The notes: generated from the letters alone by a model not told the origin. Shown: positions 30,920 through 40,583, numbered from the stretch's first letter. The stretch is 64,000 nt of DNA from Methanobrevibacter millerae (GCA_015063005.1 SUTF01000007.1:1-64000); one strand, 5' to 3'. Numbers and translations: made by a program.

Positions 30920-33457
30920 ATGTCTAGTGAGAATGATGCGGTGGTTAATGGTTCCAGTGATAATGTTACTGCTGGTACTGTGATTTTGAATGTGACTAAG
31001 GTTGCTAATGCATCAATTGTTAATGTTGGTAATGTTGTTAGGTTTAATATTACTGTTAATAATACTGGTTCTGCTAATGCTACTATGGTTAATGTTACTG
31101 ATGTATTGGATCCTGCTTTTGAGTTTGTCAATGCGTCTGATAATGCTAAAGCAGTTGGTAATGTTGTTGTTTGGAATGTTGGTGATATTGTTAATGGTAC
31201 TAGTGTGACTGTTTGGGTTGAAGTCAGAGTAAAAACCAATGGAACATTCACTAATGTCGCTACTGTAATTGCAAAAGAGAATAAGACATCATTTGAAAAT
31301 GAAACAAATATCACCGTCAATCCAATTGTGGATTTATCAATTATCAAGTATGTAAGCGCAACTAATATCACAATTGGTGATGAAATTGTCTATACAATTG
31401 TTGTAGTTAATAATGGACCTTCCAATGCAACTAATGTTAATGTTACTGAAAATCTTAAAGATAATGTTGAATTCATCAATGTCAATGCTTCCAAAGGTGA
31501 TTATGATAAATCAACCGGAATATGGGCTGTGGGTACTTTGAAGTATAATGAAAGTTTTACTTTAATTTTAACTGTTAAAGTATTGTCTGGTGAAACAATT
31601 GAAAATGCTGTTAGTGTTAATTCTACTGAAAATGATACCAAACCTGGAAATAACAATTACACTTCTGAAAATGTTACTGTAAATAAGGCTCCTTCATTTG
31701 TTGATGCTGAAGATGTAAACTTGACTTATGGTGAAGTCATAGTCATTCCAGTACATAGTGAAAATGCAACCGGAATTATTTATCAAATTATCAATCCTGA
31801 AGGAGATGTGGTCTCTAATGGAACAATTGGTGTTGGTGAAAACATAACTGGTCTTGATTTGTCTGCTGGAGATTATGTAATTAATTTAACTACTATCGTT
31901 GATGTAAATCATACTGTTGCAACCAATACTTCCAAATTAACAGTTAACAAAGCAGTTCCTCCAATGGATATTACTCCAATGAATATCACTTATGGTGAAA
32001 ATGAAACAATTATCATTGAATTGCCTGAAAATGCAATGGGAACTGTCAATATTACCGTTGGAAATAAGACATTTGAAGATATTCCTATTGAGAATGGAAC
32101 TGTTAACATTAATATTCCTGATTTGCCTGCTGGAAACTACACAGTTAATGTAACTTACAGTGGTAATGAAAATTACACTTCAATCAATGGATCTGAATCA
32201 TTCAATGTCAAAAAGATTGATACTCCAATAAATCTGGATACTCAAGACATTTACTATGGTGGAGAGGAGATAATTGTTGTAACATTGCCTGAAGATGCAA
32301 CAGGCACAGTCAATGTCACTGTTGGAGATAAGACTTATGAGAATCTACCAATCAACAATGGTAAAGTGGAATTGCCTATTGATAATCTAGGCGGAGGAAC
32401 TTATCCTGTTGAAGTTGTATATGGTGGAGACAGCAACCATAATGGAAACACAACTTCTGGTTCATTTGTTGTATCTCCTGTAAAACCAATAATCACGATT
32501 GAAGTTGAAGACATTTGGGTTGGAGAAGTTGAAATATTGAATGTTACAGTTAATGCTCCTGGATCTGTAAACATTACAGTTAATGGAATTACTGTAACAG
32601 TCAGTTTGGAAAATGGAGTAATTACTACAGATGTTTTAGCTGCAGGCATCCTAGAAGATTATAATGGAAGAGCAACTTGGAACATTATTAACTTGCCTGT
32701 TGGTCTTTATCCAGCATTTGCCATATATGGTGGTAATGAAAATTACACTAGTGTCAACATAAGTGATGTATTTAGAGTAAAGGCTTTACCATCTTCAATA
32801 GATATTACAACACATGACATTTATGTTGGCGAAGATGAAAGTATTCAAGTAGTTGTTAATTACACTGATGCAACAGGTAACATAACAATAACTGTTGACG
32901 GTAAAAATTACCGCAGTCCTGTTGTCAATGGAACTGCTAAATTTATCGTCCCTGACCTTAAGGCCGGTGAATATGATGTTGTTGCAACATACTCTGGTGA
33001 CGATAAATACTTGCCTTCAAATGCGACTGGTGAGTTTAAAGTGTCCAAATTAACTCCAGCAATCAATGTTGATGCTCCAGACATTAAAGTTGGTGAAGAT
33101 GGCGTAATTACAGTATCAGTTCCTGAAGATGCAACAGGTATGATAACTATTGTAATTGGCGGAAAAGAATACACTGCACCAATCAAAGATGGAAAAGCAA
33201 TATTTGTTATTCCAGGATTAAGTGAAGGTACATATGAAATTATAGCTTATTATTCTGGTGATGATAAGTATAACTCTATTGATGGTGTAGGAAGTATTAA
33301 TGTTTTACATTTAGAAGAAAACAAGACGATTGAAGTTGTTGAAAATCCATCTATTGATGTTGGTTTAGTAAGTTATCCGACGGGTAATCCAATATTGATG
33401 GTATTGTTGGCAGTGATGTTGATTGGATTTGCTTCAATTAAAAGATTTAAAAAATAA
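30920..33457 (+). CDS. Adhesin-like cell-surface protein, apparently lacking its signal peptide
   Basis: An 845-residue repeat protein. Two DUF11/CARDB-like domains (about 20-115 and 130-245) are followed by about six Ig-like repeats of the form DIYYGGEEIIVVTLPEDATGTVNVTV...GGTYPVEVVYGGD. A C-terminal membrane helix (about 822-840) ends in RFKK. Asn/Thr glycosylation-type sequons are dense. Such proteins are typical surface adhesins of Methanobrevibacter. No signal peptide is encoded: the ATG gives MSSENDAVVNG, the in-frame codons upstream are not signal-like and reach a TAA at 30863-30865, and no ribosome site is evident. The gene may be 5'-truncated. Confidence 0.8.
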   Translation: MSSENDAVVNGSSDNVTAGTVILNVTKVANASIVNVGNVVRFNITVNNTGSANATMVNVTDVLDPAFEFVNASDNAKAVGNVVVWNVGDIVNGTSVTVWVEVRVKTNGTFTNVATVIAKENKTSFENETNITVNPIVDLSIIKYVSATNITIGDEIVYTIVVVNNGPSNATNVNVTENLKDNVEFINVNASKGDYDKSTGIWAVGTLKYNESFTLILTVKVLSGETIENAVSVNSTENDTKPGNNNYTSENVTVNKAPSFVDAEDVNLTYGEVIVIPVHSENATGIIYQIINPEGDVVSNGTIGVGENITGLDLSAGDYVINLTTIVDVNHTVATNTSKLTVNKAVPPMDITPMNITYGENETIIIELPENAMGTVNITVGNKTFEDIPIENGTVNINIPDLPAGNYTVNVTYSGNENYTSINGSESFNVKKIDTPINLDTQDIYYGGEEIIVVTLPEDATGTVNVTVGDKTYENLPINNGKVELPIDNLGGGTYPVEVVYGGDSNHNGNTTSGSFVVSPVKPIITIEVEDIWVGEVEILNVTVNAPGSVNITVNGITVTVSLENGVITTDVLAAGILEDYNGRATWNIINLPVGLYPAFAIYGGNENYTSVNISDVFRVKALPSSIDITTHDIYVGEDESIQVVVNYTDATGNITITVDGKNYRSPVVNGTAKFIVPDLKAGEYDVVATYSGDDKYLPSNATGEFKVSKLTPAINVDAPDIKVGEDGVITVSVPEDATGMITIVIGGKEYTAPIKDGKAIFVIPGLSEGTYEIIAYYSGDDKYNSIDGVGSINVLHLEENKTIEVVENPSIDVGLVSYPTGNPILMVLLAVMLIGFASIKRFKK

Positions 33458-33487
33458 TCCTTTTGGATTATTTTTCTTATTTTTTTA
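33452..33487 (+). terminator. Terminator after adhesin-like gene
   Basis: Stem AAATAATCC / GGATTATTT with a TTTT loop, beginning inside the stop codon, then a T-rich tract. Confidence 0.75.
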
Positions 33488-33642
33488 TAAAATGCAATAT
33501 AATGTATTCATTTTTCTATTTAATTGTTTTTTAAGACAAATATTAAATATATGCTATTGAATATAATTAGCGGTAAATGCATGTTATAAAAACCATTAAT
33601 ATTAACAGCATATGTTCATTTTAGGGTTCTAGACTGATTTAT

Positions 33643-34040
33643 ATGGTTTTATCAGAATATATGAAAGAACATCCTGATATTATGAGACATGATAGCCGAT
33701 ATTGTAGAGATTCTTTAACCAATAATTATCTTCAGGAAAATCAGCACATCAAAGCAGCTCAATCATCTGATGATTTGGGAGTGGTTGTTTCATGGAATAT
33801 TAAATGACCTGCAAACAAGGGCAGAAATTCACTTGTGGTTGCCCTAGTGCAGTTGCAATAAATCCAATTAATTGGCTTATTGATTAAACACCTGCAAATA
33901 CTGAGTTAAATCTTGGAACTTTTGTACCACATTTGGATGATTCAGGAATGCTTGAAATAATATTGGATGAATGTTTTCAAGTGAATTTACTTTTCATTAA
34001 GCATTTTTTTTACTTTTTTGTGCTCTCATTAAAAAATTAG
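33643..34040 (+). pseudogene. Decayed coding sequence, family not recognised
   Basis: A 54-codon ORF (MVLSEYMKEHPDIMRHD...) stops at 33805. Coding-like sequence continues in the next frame from an ATG at 33804 (MTCKQGQKFTCGCPSAVAIN), is broken by an in-frame TAA at 33885, and resumes (TPANTELNLGTFVPHLDD, SGMLEIILDECF) before fading. A frameshift plus a nonsense change in one ancestral gene explains it best. Confidence 0.5.
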
Positions 34041-34235
34041 AAATGTAAACAATAACAATTACAAAAAAAGATAATATTATAGTTATTTACTTAATTTTTT
34101 TGATAAATGATTTTCATTGAAATTGTTTTCACATTGAAAAATTGCTCTGAAAAAAACAAATTATATAAAGTAATATGATTTATATCAATTAAAAAATTAC
34201 TTATATTATATATTGCCTAAGTATAATTGTTAATA

Positions 34236-34390
34236 AAATTAACAAACCGGAAAGTAATCCGGAGATAGCTTGGTAATCCTTACATTACTAAATGTGTAAT
34301 AGCCCAAGAATTTTTACCAAATCCCGCACAATAATTTGGTAAAATACTATAAAAAAATAAGTGTTGAGGAAGTTTATTTCCTCATTATTT
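34236..34390 (+). ncRNA. Candidate structured non-coding RNA
   Basis: A GC-richer island in very AT-rich DNA with consecutive helices. CCGGA / TCCGG pairs at 34247-34262. CTTGG / CCAAG (34269-34273 with 34304-34308) encloses TTACAT / ATGTGTAA. A perfect 11-bp stem TTTTACCAAAT / ATTTGGTAAAA lies at 34312-34344. A terminator hairpin GAGGAA / TTCCTC is at 34366-34383. TATA-like TTATATTATATATT at 34201-34214 lies about 25 nt before the proposed 5' end. No ORF of note is inside. It matches no RNA family I know. Its end may also serve the convergent UbiB gene as a terminator. Confidence 0.5.
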
Positions 34391-34395
34391 TAGAT

Positions 34396-35985
34396 TTATT
34401 TTAAAACGAATTTTCTCATGCCGATAATGCTTAATATTATAGCAATTATATAACCGATTAAGGAAATTACAGGCATATCAAATACTCTTGGTCCGAAAGA
34501 AACAACAGATGAACCAATTATGAGTGCTGAGACTAATGCGATTATTGAAACCTTGTCTGTAATGTCAACTTCAAATCTGAATTGCAATTCTTCATTTTCA
34601 ATCTTATGAATTGTCTTTGTGAGAAGTTTAGGCAATGTCTGAAGCATGTGTCCATACAGAATCATATTGCTCTTTTTGTTTTTCAAATACCTTTTAGGAT
34701 TAAGTTTTTGTCTGGCAATTTGAGCAGCAACCGGTTTCAATTCTGCGAAAACATCGATTTCAGGGTCAAGATTGTGTGCAATGGCTTCAATCATGGATAA
34801 TCCTCTTGCCATTGTAACGACTTCATTTGGAAGGATAACTCCATATTCCTGCATAAGGCTTAAAAGTGCCTCCAATACTCCGTCGAAACGATTGAGCCTT
34901 ACACCAAAGTATCTTCCGAATAAATCATTCAAGTCTCTTCTTAAACTGGAAGTATCAATGTCATAGTCCAATATGTCCATGTACATCAATTGGTTTATCA
35001 ATCCGTCGACATCCTGGTCCATAAATAAGATTATTACTTCGGAAAGGTCACGTTTGAATTTTTCATCAAAGAATCCCATCATACCTAAATCAAGATAACA
35101 TACTACGTTATTTTCTAAAATTAGAATGTTACCTGGGTGAGGATCTCCATGGAAAAATCCGTCAATGAATAGCTGCTGAAGATATGAATCAAGAACATAT
35201 TTTGCTAAAAGCTTTTTGTCAAATTCATCCCCTGTGCTTGCATATACATCATTTAGCTTTGCGCCTTCAATGAATTCCATAGTTAAAACTTTTGAGGAAC
35301 AGTACTTATCATATGTGGCAGGTATGTGGATATTAGGATTATCTTCAAAATTCAATTCAATGCGTTGCATATTCATGAATTCATTATTGTAATCAATTTC
35401 TTGATGAATGGAACGGTCAAACTCTTCCATAATTCCTGGCAAGTTTAATTTTTTGAGTTTTGAATTGAATTTATCCGCACGATTGGCGATATATTTCAAT
35501 ATCCTTAAGTCAAGGTCAATCTTATCTGTAATACCTTCTTTTTGGATTTTGACTGCAACTCTTTCACCAGTTATTAATTTAGCTTCATGAACCTGACCAA
35601 TGGAAGCTGTAGCTAAATGTTCATGAGAAAAGTCTTCAAATAAATCATCTATGTTTCCGTTAAGTTCTCTTTCAACTATTGCTTTTACCTGTTCATATGA
35701 TATTGCAGGGTTGTCGTCCTGCAGCTTAGCAAGTTCATTTGCAATTTTATCGCCAACAACATCTGGTCTTGTACTTAAAAGCTGTCCTAATTTGATGAAA
35801 GTGGTTCCTAAGTCCTGAAGCATCAGTCTTAACTTGACTGGAATCTCATCATCCAATAGAAGTTCCTCTTCCTCCTCATTATGACGTATTTTATTTTTTG
35901 CTGTTTGACCTAAAATTTTATCGAAGCCATATTTTTTCAGGGCTTCTCTAATTTCATGCAAACGTTCCTTTGTTTCCTTATCCAT
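34396..35985 (-). CDS. ABC1/UbiB-family atypical kinase
   Basis: A 529-residue protein of the AarF/UbiB (ADCK) kinase-like family. The diagnostic KxGQ motif is in FIKLGQLLSTRPDVV (about 61-76), and the Ala-rich loop is ATASIGQVHEA. The catalytic region includes FFHGDPHPGNILI and YLDLGMMGFFDE. Two C-terminal membrane helices (about 470-527) anchor it. In bacteria UbiB supports ubiquinone synthesis; methanogens lack quinones, so an isoprenoid-lipid role is more likely but unproven. DUF308 lies just upstream on the same strand, 20 nt away, suggesting an operon. Confidence 0.92.
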   Translation of the reverse strand: MDKETKERLHEIREALKKYGFDKILGQTAKNKIRHNEEEEELLLDDEIPVKLRLMLQDLGTTFIKLGQLLSTRPDVVGDKIANELAKLQDDNPAISYEQVKAIVERELNGNIDDLFEDFSHEHLATASIGQVHEAKLITGERVAVKIQKEGITDKIDLDLRILKYIANRADKFNSKLKKLNLPGIMEEFDRSIHQEIDYNNEFMNMQRIELNFEDNPNIHIPATYDKYCSSKVLTMEFIEGAKLNDVYASTGDEFDKKLLAKYVLDSYLQQLFIDGFFHGDPHPGNILILENNVVCYLDLGMMGFFDEKFKRDLSEVIILFMDQDVDGLINQLMYMDILDYDIDTSSLRRDLNDLFGRYFGVRLNRFDGVLEALLSLMQEYGVILPNEVVTMARGLSMIEAIAHNLDPEIDVFAELKPVAAQIARQKLNPKRYLKNKKSNMILYGHMLQTLPKLLTKTIHKIENEELQFRFEVDITDKVSIIALVSALIIGSSVVSFGPRVFDMPVISLIGYIIAIILSIIGMRKFVLK

Positions 35986-36005
35986 AATTATCTTCCGTTA
36001 ATCGC

Positions 36006-36521
36006 TTAACCTTCAATAGCTTTAGCTTCATCAAAAGATGGAACTACCAATAGAATTACTCCATCTACAATTAAGCCTACTCCAACGAGAACTGCAACAA
36101 ATAATGGTTGTGCTATGGAGTAAGCAGCTAAGAAAATGGTTAGTATACCTAAGATTAAAATACATAGGGAACCGATTTTTGCTATAGTTCCAGGTCTTGA
36201 AAATATTCCAATTAAACCAATTAATATTAACACAAAAGCAATCAAGTAAAATTGGATTCCGACAATGAATGATAATGCATCAATACTATAAATAAATAAT
36301 ATTCCAAGCATAATTGAACATATTCCCAACAATATCTCAATCGCTGTAATATGAGCCATCATGCTCAATATAGAAAATCCGTCAATAATTGCAGCAAATC
36401 CAAATACAATTAAGGATATTCCTGCAATTAATGAAACTGCGGCTGCACTGAACATTGGGTAAATTATAAAAATCAAACCCAATATTATAAATAAAAGTCC
36501 TAATAATTTTTTTAAATCCAT
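36006..36521 (-). CDS. DUF308 (HdeD-like) membrane protein
   Basis: A 171-residue integral membrane protein with about six hydrophobic helices and short Gly/Pro-rich turns (LLGLLFIILGLIFIIYPMF, then VSLIAGISLIVFGFAAIIDG). This fits DUF308/HdeD, where two three-helix repeats are typical. HdeD is an acid-resistance protein in E. coli, but the archaeal role is unknown. It is the first gene of a two-gene unit with the UbiB kinase. Confidence 0.85.
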   Translation of the reverse strand: MDLKKLLGLLFIILGLIFIIYPMFSAAAVSLIAGISLIVFGFAAIIDGFSILSMMAHITAIEILLGICSIMLGILFIYSIDALSFIVGIQFYLIAFVLILIGLIGIFSRPGTIAKIGSLCILILGILTIFLAAYSIAQPLFVAVLVGVGLIVDGVILLVVPSFDEAKAIEG

Positions 36522-36633
36522 AGTTTCACCTATGTAATTAGTTATGGTCTAATAAGATATAAATTTTAATATATGTTTCTAAAAAAATTGCTTTTTTGTG
36601 ATTCATTCTTGTCTTAATTTATTAGATGGTTAA

Positions 36634-36927
36634 AAATATGAAAAATATCAAAAAAGGGGTATTTTCAATTTCGAATATAAATCATTGGTAATTGAAAAAA
36701 ATTATAATGAAGCAAATTTACTTGTAATAAAAGCTGATTCATTCAGTTAAAGATTTTGGGAAAATGATTGGACCTTGAGAATTCCTGTACAAAAAATTAC
36801 ATTTGGAAACCATTAATTTGTATTTAGGTATACTCTGCTGGCTCCGGAAGGTTTAGGATTGCCTTCAATAATGGCTAATGTAATATCCGTTATTGCAACA
36901 GTATTTCTTAAAGTATATAAAAATTAG
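36634..36927 (+). pseudogene. Remnant of an unidentified gene with two in-frame stops
   Basis: One frame reads as protein-like sequence throughout (FNFEYKSLVIEKNYNEA ... WENDWTLRIPVQKITFGN ... YTLLAPEGLGLPSIMANV) but is interrupted by TAA at 36748 and 36814 and ends at TAG 36925-36927. The start is lost. The family is not recognised. The rest of the 470-bp gap between DUF308 and the flavodoxin gene is AT-rich with no other feature. Confidence 0.5.
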
Positions 36928-36989
36928 TAGTTTGCATACTTCCTTTTTTTTAAAATATTTTATAAACTTAGTTAGATATAATTAATCTT

Positions 36990-37622
36990 ATGAAGACTAT
37001 TGTGATTAATGCAAGTCCAAGGAAAAAATGGAATACTGCAGAAATTATGGAAGCTGCCCAAAAGGGAGCTGAATCTGTCGGTGCTGAAACGGAATATATT
37101 AATTTATATGATTTGGCATTTAAAGGTTGCAGAAGCTGTCTTGTATGTAAAATGCAGGATAAAACCAAGGGAAAATGTTACTGGAAAGATGACCTCTCTC
37201 CATTAATTGAAAAGATTTTGGATGCTGACGCATTATTGATTGGGACCCCAATCTATTTTGGAGAGCCTACAAGCGAATTCAGAGCACTTGTTGAAAGATT
37301 GGTATTCTGCATATTGTCCTATGATGACGGATCCAGCTACTATGCAGGAAAGGTTAATGTCGGACTATTCTATACAATGAATGCTCCGCTGGAGTTTTTC
37401 AACAACAACATGAAGGATAACTTGGCAAAAACCGAATATCTATTTAATTTTTTAAATGGAAATGTTGTATCATATCCAGTTTGTGACACCCTTCAGGTTT
37501 CCAAATATTCCAAATATAACATGGCAGGATTCAGTGAGGAAGCAAAACAAAAGCAATATGTTCTTCAATTTCCAAAAGACTTGGAAAAAGCATTTGAAAT
37601 AGGTGCTGAATTAAGCAAGTGA
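36990..37622 (+). CDS. Flavodoxin-family (NADPH-dependent FMN reductase-like) protein
   Basis: A 210-residue flavoprotein. The N-terminal IVINASPRKKWNTAEIMEAA is the FMN phosphate loop. CRSCLVCKMQ (about 49-58) resembles the compact Cys motif of archaeal iron-sulfur flavoproteins. LIGTPIYFGEPTSEFRALVERL is the second FMN contact. It probably reduces small electron carriers or oxidants in the cytoplasm. The stop overlaps the region just before the nitroreductase start, and the two are very likely cotranscribed. Confidence 0.88.
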   Translation: MKTIVINASPRKKWNTAEIMEAAQKGAESVGAETEYINLYDLAFKGCRSCLVCKMQDKTKGKCYWKDDLSPLIEKILDADALLIGTPIYFGEPTSEFRALVERLVFCILSYDDGSSYYAGKVNVGLFYTMNAPLEFFNNNMKDNLAKTEYLFNFLNGNVVSYPVCDTLQVSKYSKYNMAGFSEEAKQKQYVLQFPKDLEKAFEIGAELSK

Positions 37623-37627
37623 TTATT

Positions 37628-38146
37628 ATGGCTGATTTTGAAGAAATTATCAATACTAGAAGAAGCATACGTGAATATCGGGACAAAGAAGTGGAAGATG
37701 AAAAAATCCTAAAAATCCTAAAGGCAGGAATGCAGGCTCCAGGATCAAGATTGGGTGCTGAACCTTGGGAATTTGTTATTGTAAAAGACAAAGAAACCTT
37801 GGCAAAACTTGGTGAAATAAAACCTAGAGTAACAAATGCTCCCGTTGCAATAGTTCTTGTTGCAAATATTGAAAGAGCATTCTACAAGACTGTATGGCAA
37901 CAGGATATGGGTGCGGCAGCAGAAAACATGTTGCTTGAAGCTGTTAACTTAGGATTAGGTGGTCTTTGGAATGGGGTTGCTCCCGAAGAGGAAAGAATGT
38001 CTAAAATCGGTGAAATTATTGGAATAGATGATATCACTGACGTTAAGCCATATTGTATCATAACATTAGGATATCCTGCTGAAGGATGGGAAAACAAATT
38101 CATGGATAAGTTTGATGAGGAAAGAATCCACTATGAAAAGTACTAA
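37628..38146 (+). CDS. Nitroreductase-family FMN oxidoreductase
   Basis: A 172-residue nitroreductase-fold enzyme. INTRRSIREYRDKEVEDEKI is the FMN-binding N-terminus. GMQAPGSRLGAEPWEFVIV and the later GLGGLWNGVAPEEERM are conserved. It uses FMN and NAD(P)H or another carrier; the substrate is unknown. The ATG at 37628 is preferred over a GTG at 37619 that overlaps the preceding stop. The next gene's ATG lies inside the last codons of this one, so a three-gene operon is likely. Confidence 0.9.
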   Translation: MADFEEIINTRRSIREYRDKEVEDEKILKILKAGMQAPGSRLGAEPWEFVIVKDKETLAKLGEIKPRVTNAPVAIVLVANIERAFYKTVWQQDMGAAAENMLLEAVNLGLGGLWNGVAPEEERMSKIGEIIGIDDITDVKPYCIITLGYPAEGWENKFMDKFDEERIHYEKY

Positions 38147-39290
38147 ATACGATTTTGAAAGTGTAATTGACAGAAATAACACAAACTGCGTAAAATGGGA
38201 TATGTTTGATGATGATATCCCAATGTGGGTAGCGGACATGGATTTTAAGGTGGCTCCTCCAATTCAGGATGCCATTTTAAGAAGAGCCAATCATCCGGTT
38301 TATGGTTATACTATCGCTCCTGATGAGCTTTTTGAAGCGTACATTAACTGGTGGGATTCACGTTATAATTTGAAAATGTCACGTGAAGACATGGCATATT
38401 CAATCGGTGTGATGCCGTCAATTTCATCAATGATTAGATGTCTGACTGATGTCGGAGATGAAATATTGATTCAGTCTCCGGTTTATCATGTATTTTTCTA
38501 TGTGATTGAAGAAAATGACAGAAAAGTTCTTGAAAATGAGTTAATCTATGAAAATGATGAATATAAGATAGATTTTGATGATTTGGATGAAAAACTCTCA
38601 AAAGTTAAACTGATGATTCTATGCAATCCTCACAATCCAATCGGTAAAATCTGGTCTGAAAGTGATTTGGCACGCATCGCTGAGCTATGCAAAAAACATG
38701 ATGTAATTCTGATATCTGATGAAATTCACTGTGATTTGACAGATCCTGGTTTGAAATACAATCCTTTTAGGGATGGCGATAATGTAATCAGATGCCTATC
38801 ACCATCCAAATCATTCAATGTGGCAGGCTTTCAAAGTTCCATAGTTCAAACTACAAACAGTGAACTTTTGGAAAAAATCAAAACCCAAATGCATGTTGAT
38901 AACTCAGATGCTTGCAATGTATTTGCAGCTAATGTCGTAATGGCTGCCTATAATGAGTCTGGTGAATGGTTAGATGAGTTAAGGAATGTATTGTTTAAAA
39001 ACAAGCAGATTGTTGGGGATTATCTGGAAAGTGACTTGCCTGTCATAAAATTGGTTCCTTCAGATGCAACATATCTTCTATGGCTTGACTGTTCAGCGTT
39101 GAATGTTTCATCTAAAGTTTTAAGTGAATTTTTAAGAACAAATCAGGGATTATTTTTGTCTGCAGGTTCTGATTTCGGCCAATGTGGTGATAACTTCCTT
39201 AGAATGAATATAGCATGTCCTGAAAAGCTATTAAATGAAGGCTTGGGAAGACTTAAGGCAGGAGTGACAGCATTAACTATTATTAAATAA
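38133..39290 (+). CDS. PLP-dependent aminotransferase, MalY/PatB type
   Basis: A fold-type I PLP enzyme of about 385 residues, closest to MalY/PatB cystathionine beta-lyases: YDFESVIDRNNTNCVKWD, then PMWVADMDFKVAPPI, are the usual N-terminal segments. The Asn/Asp pair is in LCNPHNPIGKIW and ISDEIHCDL. The Schiff-base Lys is in SPSKSFNVAG. It should cleave C-S bonds of cystathionine or cysteine or act as a transaminase. The ATG at 38133 gives the best N-terminus; it overlaps the end of the nitroreductase gene. Confidence 0.9.
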   Translation: MKSTKYDFESVIDRNNTNCVKWDMFDDDIPMWVADMDFKVAPPIQDAILRRANHPVYGYTIAPDELFEAYINWWDSRYNLKMSREDMAYSIGVMPSISSMIRCLTDVGDEILIQSPVYHVFFYVIEENDRKVLENELIYENDEYKIDFDDLDEKLSKVKLMILCNPHNPIGKIWSESDLARIAELCKKHDVILISDEIHCDLTDPGLKYNPFRDGDNVIRCLSPSKSFNVAGFQSSIVQTTNSELLEKIKTQMHVDNSDACNVFAANVVMAAYNESGEWLDELRNVLFKNKQIVGDYLESDLPVIKLVPSDATYLLWLDCSALNVSSKVLSEFLRTNQGLFLSAGSDFGQCGDNFLRMNIACPEKLLNEGLGRLKAGVTALTIIK

Positions 39291-39291
39291 C

Positions 39292-40077
39292 TTAATTTGA
39301 ATCAATGAACTCCTGGATTAGCCAGTCAGATATGCTGATGTCAGATTCATATCTGATTATTTCATCTTTTTTAAACCATTTTGCCTTTAATATTTCATCG
39401 CCATCAACTTTGATGTCACCGGATTCATATTCTGCAGTAAATGCCAGCATCAATGAATTCGGAAATGGCCAGGATTGGCTTTTTTGATATTTTAGGTTTT
39501 TGATTTTTATTCCCACTTCTTCTTTTACTTCCCTGTGGACTGCTTCTTCTATTGACTCTCCAGGTTCAACGAATCCTGCTATCAGAGCATATCTTATGTT
39601 GTCGTGGTATGAATGCTTTGCCATAAGGAGCTTGTCACAATCTTTAATGGCTACGATTATTGCAGGAGCGATACGTGGATAATGGACTTGTCCGCATGAA
39701 GGGCATTTTAACATCATGTCCTTTTCATCTACTATTGTCTTGGTTGCGCATCTTCCGCAGAATTGATGTGAGATATACCAATCGTTAACCAAAACTGCTT
39801 TTGTACCCATTAGGTATAGGTCTTTGTCAAACTCATAGACTTCCCTTAAGTCATATCCATTTTTGAAATTTGCATTCACGACAAAGCAGTCTTTATTTTT
39901 GTATTTGCCTATAAATAATGAGAAATTAACATCTAAATCATTAATATCTGAAATCAATTCATTATTTTCCAAATACAATTCTCTGTTTTCATTGAAAGCA
40001 AAATAATATGCATCATCACTGGTGTATGTATCGCTAAAGTCAATCTCATAATCTTCGTAAACGGATTTTTCTATCAT
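39292..40077 (-). CDS. nudC: NAD+ diphosphatase (NADH pyrophosphatase, Nudix)
   Basis: A 261-residue NudC-like hydrolase, normally cleaving NADH to NMNH and AMP or removing NAD caps from RNA. The middle holds a zinc ribbon (FCGRCATKTIVDEKDMMLKC, then PSCGQVHYPR). The Nudix box is GFVEPGESIEEAVHREVKEEVGI, followed by the SQSWPFPNSLMLAF motif typical of NudC. Length agrees with the family. It is convergent with the MalY gene, and its upstream side faces the operator-rich gap before the FdhA-like operon. Confidence 0.93.
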   Translation of the reverse strand: MIEKSVYEDYEIDFSDTYTSDDAYYFAFNENRELYLENNELISDINDLDVNFSLFIGKYKNKDCFVVNANFKNGYDLREVYEFDKDLYLMGTKAVLVNDWYISHQFCGRCATKTIVDEKDMMLKCPSCGQVHYPRIAPAIIVAIKDCDKLLMAKHSYHDNIRYALIAGFVEPGESIEEAVHREVKEEVGIKIKNLKYQKSQSWPFPNSLMLAFTAEYESGDIKVDGDEILKAKWFKKDEIIRYESDISISDWLIQEFIDSN

Positions 40078-40110
40078 ATTATTATATTATGTAGTTTCAT
40101 TAATTAATAT

Positions 40111-40177
40111 TTAGTAATACTTTTTATTTATTTATTATGTAATTAAGTAGTAATAATTTAATAAAAAGTATTACTTT
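40111..40177. promoter_or_regulatory. Two AAAGTAwTACTTT-type operator copies near nudC
   Basis: TTAGTAATACTTT at 40111-40123 and the perfect palindrome AAAGTATTACTTT at 40165-40177, upstream of nudC. The 506-bp gap 40078-40583 is otherwise extremely AT-rich, and apart from these and the copy at 40461 I see nothing in it. Confidence 0.6.
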
Positions 40178-40460
40178 ATTTTATTTTCTTAATTTTACTT
40201 ATTTTTCATATTTTTTAGTCTATTTTCATTATTTTTAATTATTAATAATATAATGATTTTTATTTAAAATTTAAATAATTATTATTGGCTTATATTACTT
40301 TTTAAGGATTTTATTAAAATTATTGATTTTTTGTTAAATTATTACTTTTTCAATTTAGAGAATGATTTATATTTTATCATTGATTTAAAAGAAATATATT
40401 TAAGTATAAATTATTTAACAAGTTTTTATTTGTTTATATAAAAATTAAAGCATTTATATC

Positions 40461-40489
40461 AAAGTAATACTTTAACAACCTTTATATGG
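40461..40489 (+). promoter_or_regulatory. Operator plus TATA box of the FdhA-like operon
   Basis: Perfect palindrome AAAGTAATACTTT (40461-40473), followed a few bases later by TTTATATGG (40481-40489), a good TATA box for the genes starting at 40584. This operator-then-TATA order is the same as before the adhesin and CobN-like genes. Confidence 0.7.
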
Positions 40490-40583
40490 TTAATACTACC
40501 AATAAGAAAGTAGATTATTTAATTAAATTAGTTAGTTGAATAATTTACACATTATATTTAATTAAATTGTTGGCGAGAGTAAT

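Noticed and set aside
30898..31371. Minus-strand Thr/Val-rich ORF
   Set aside because: It is a complementary-strand artefact of the Asn/Val/Thr-rich adhesin-like gene.
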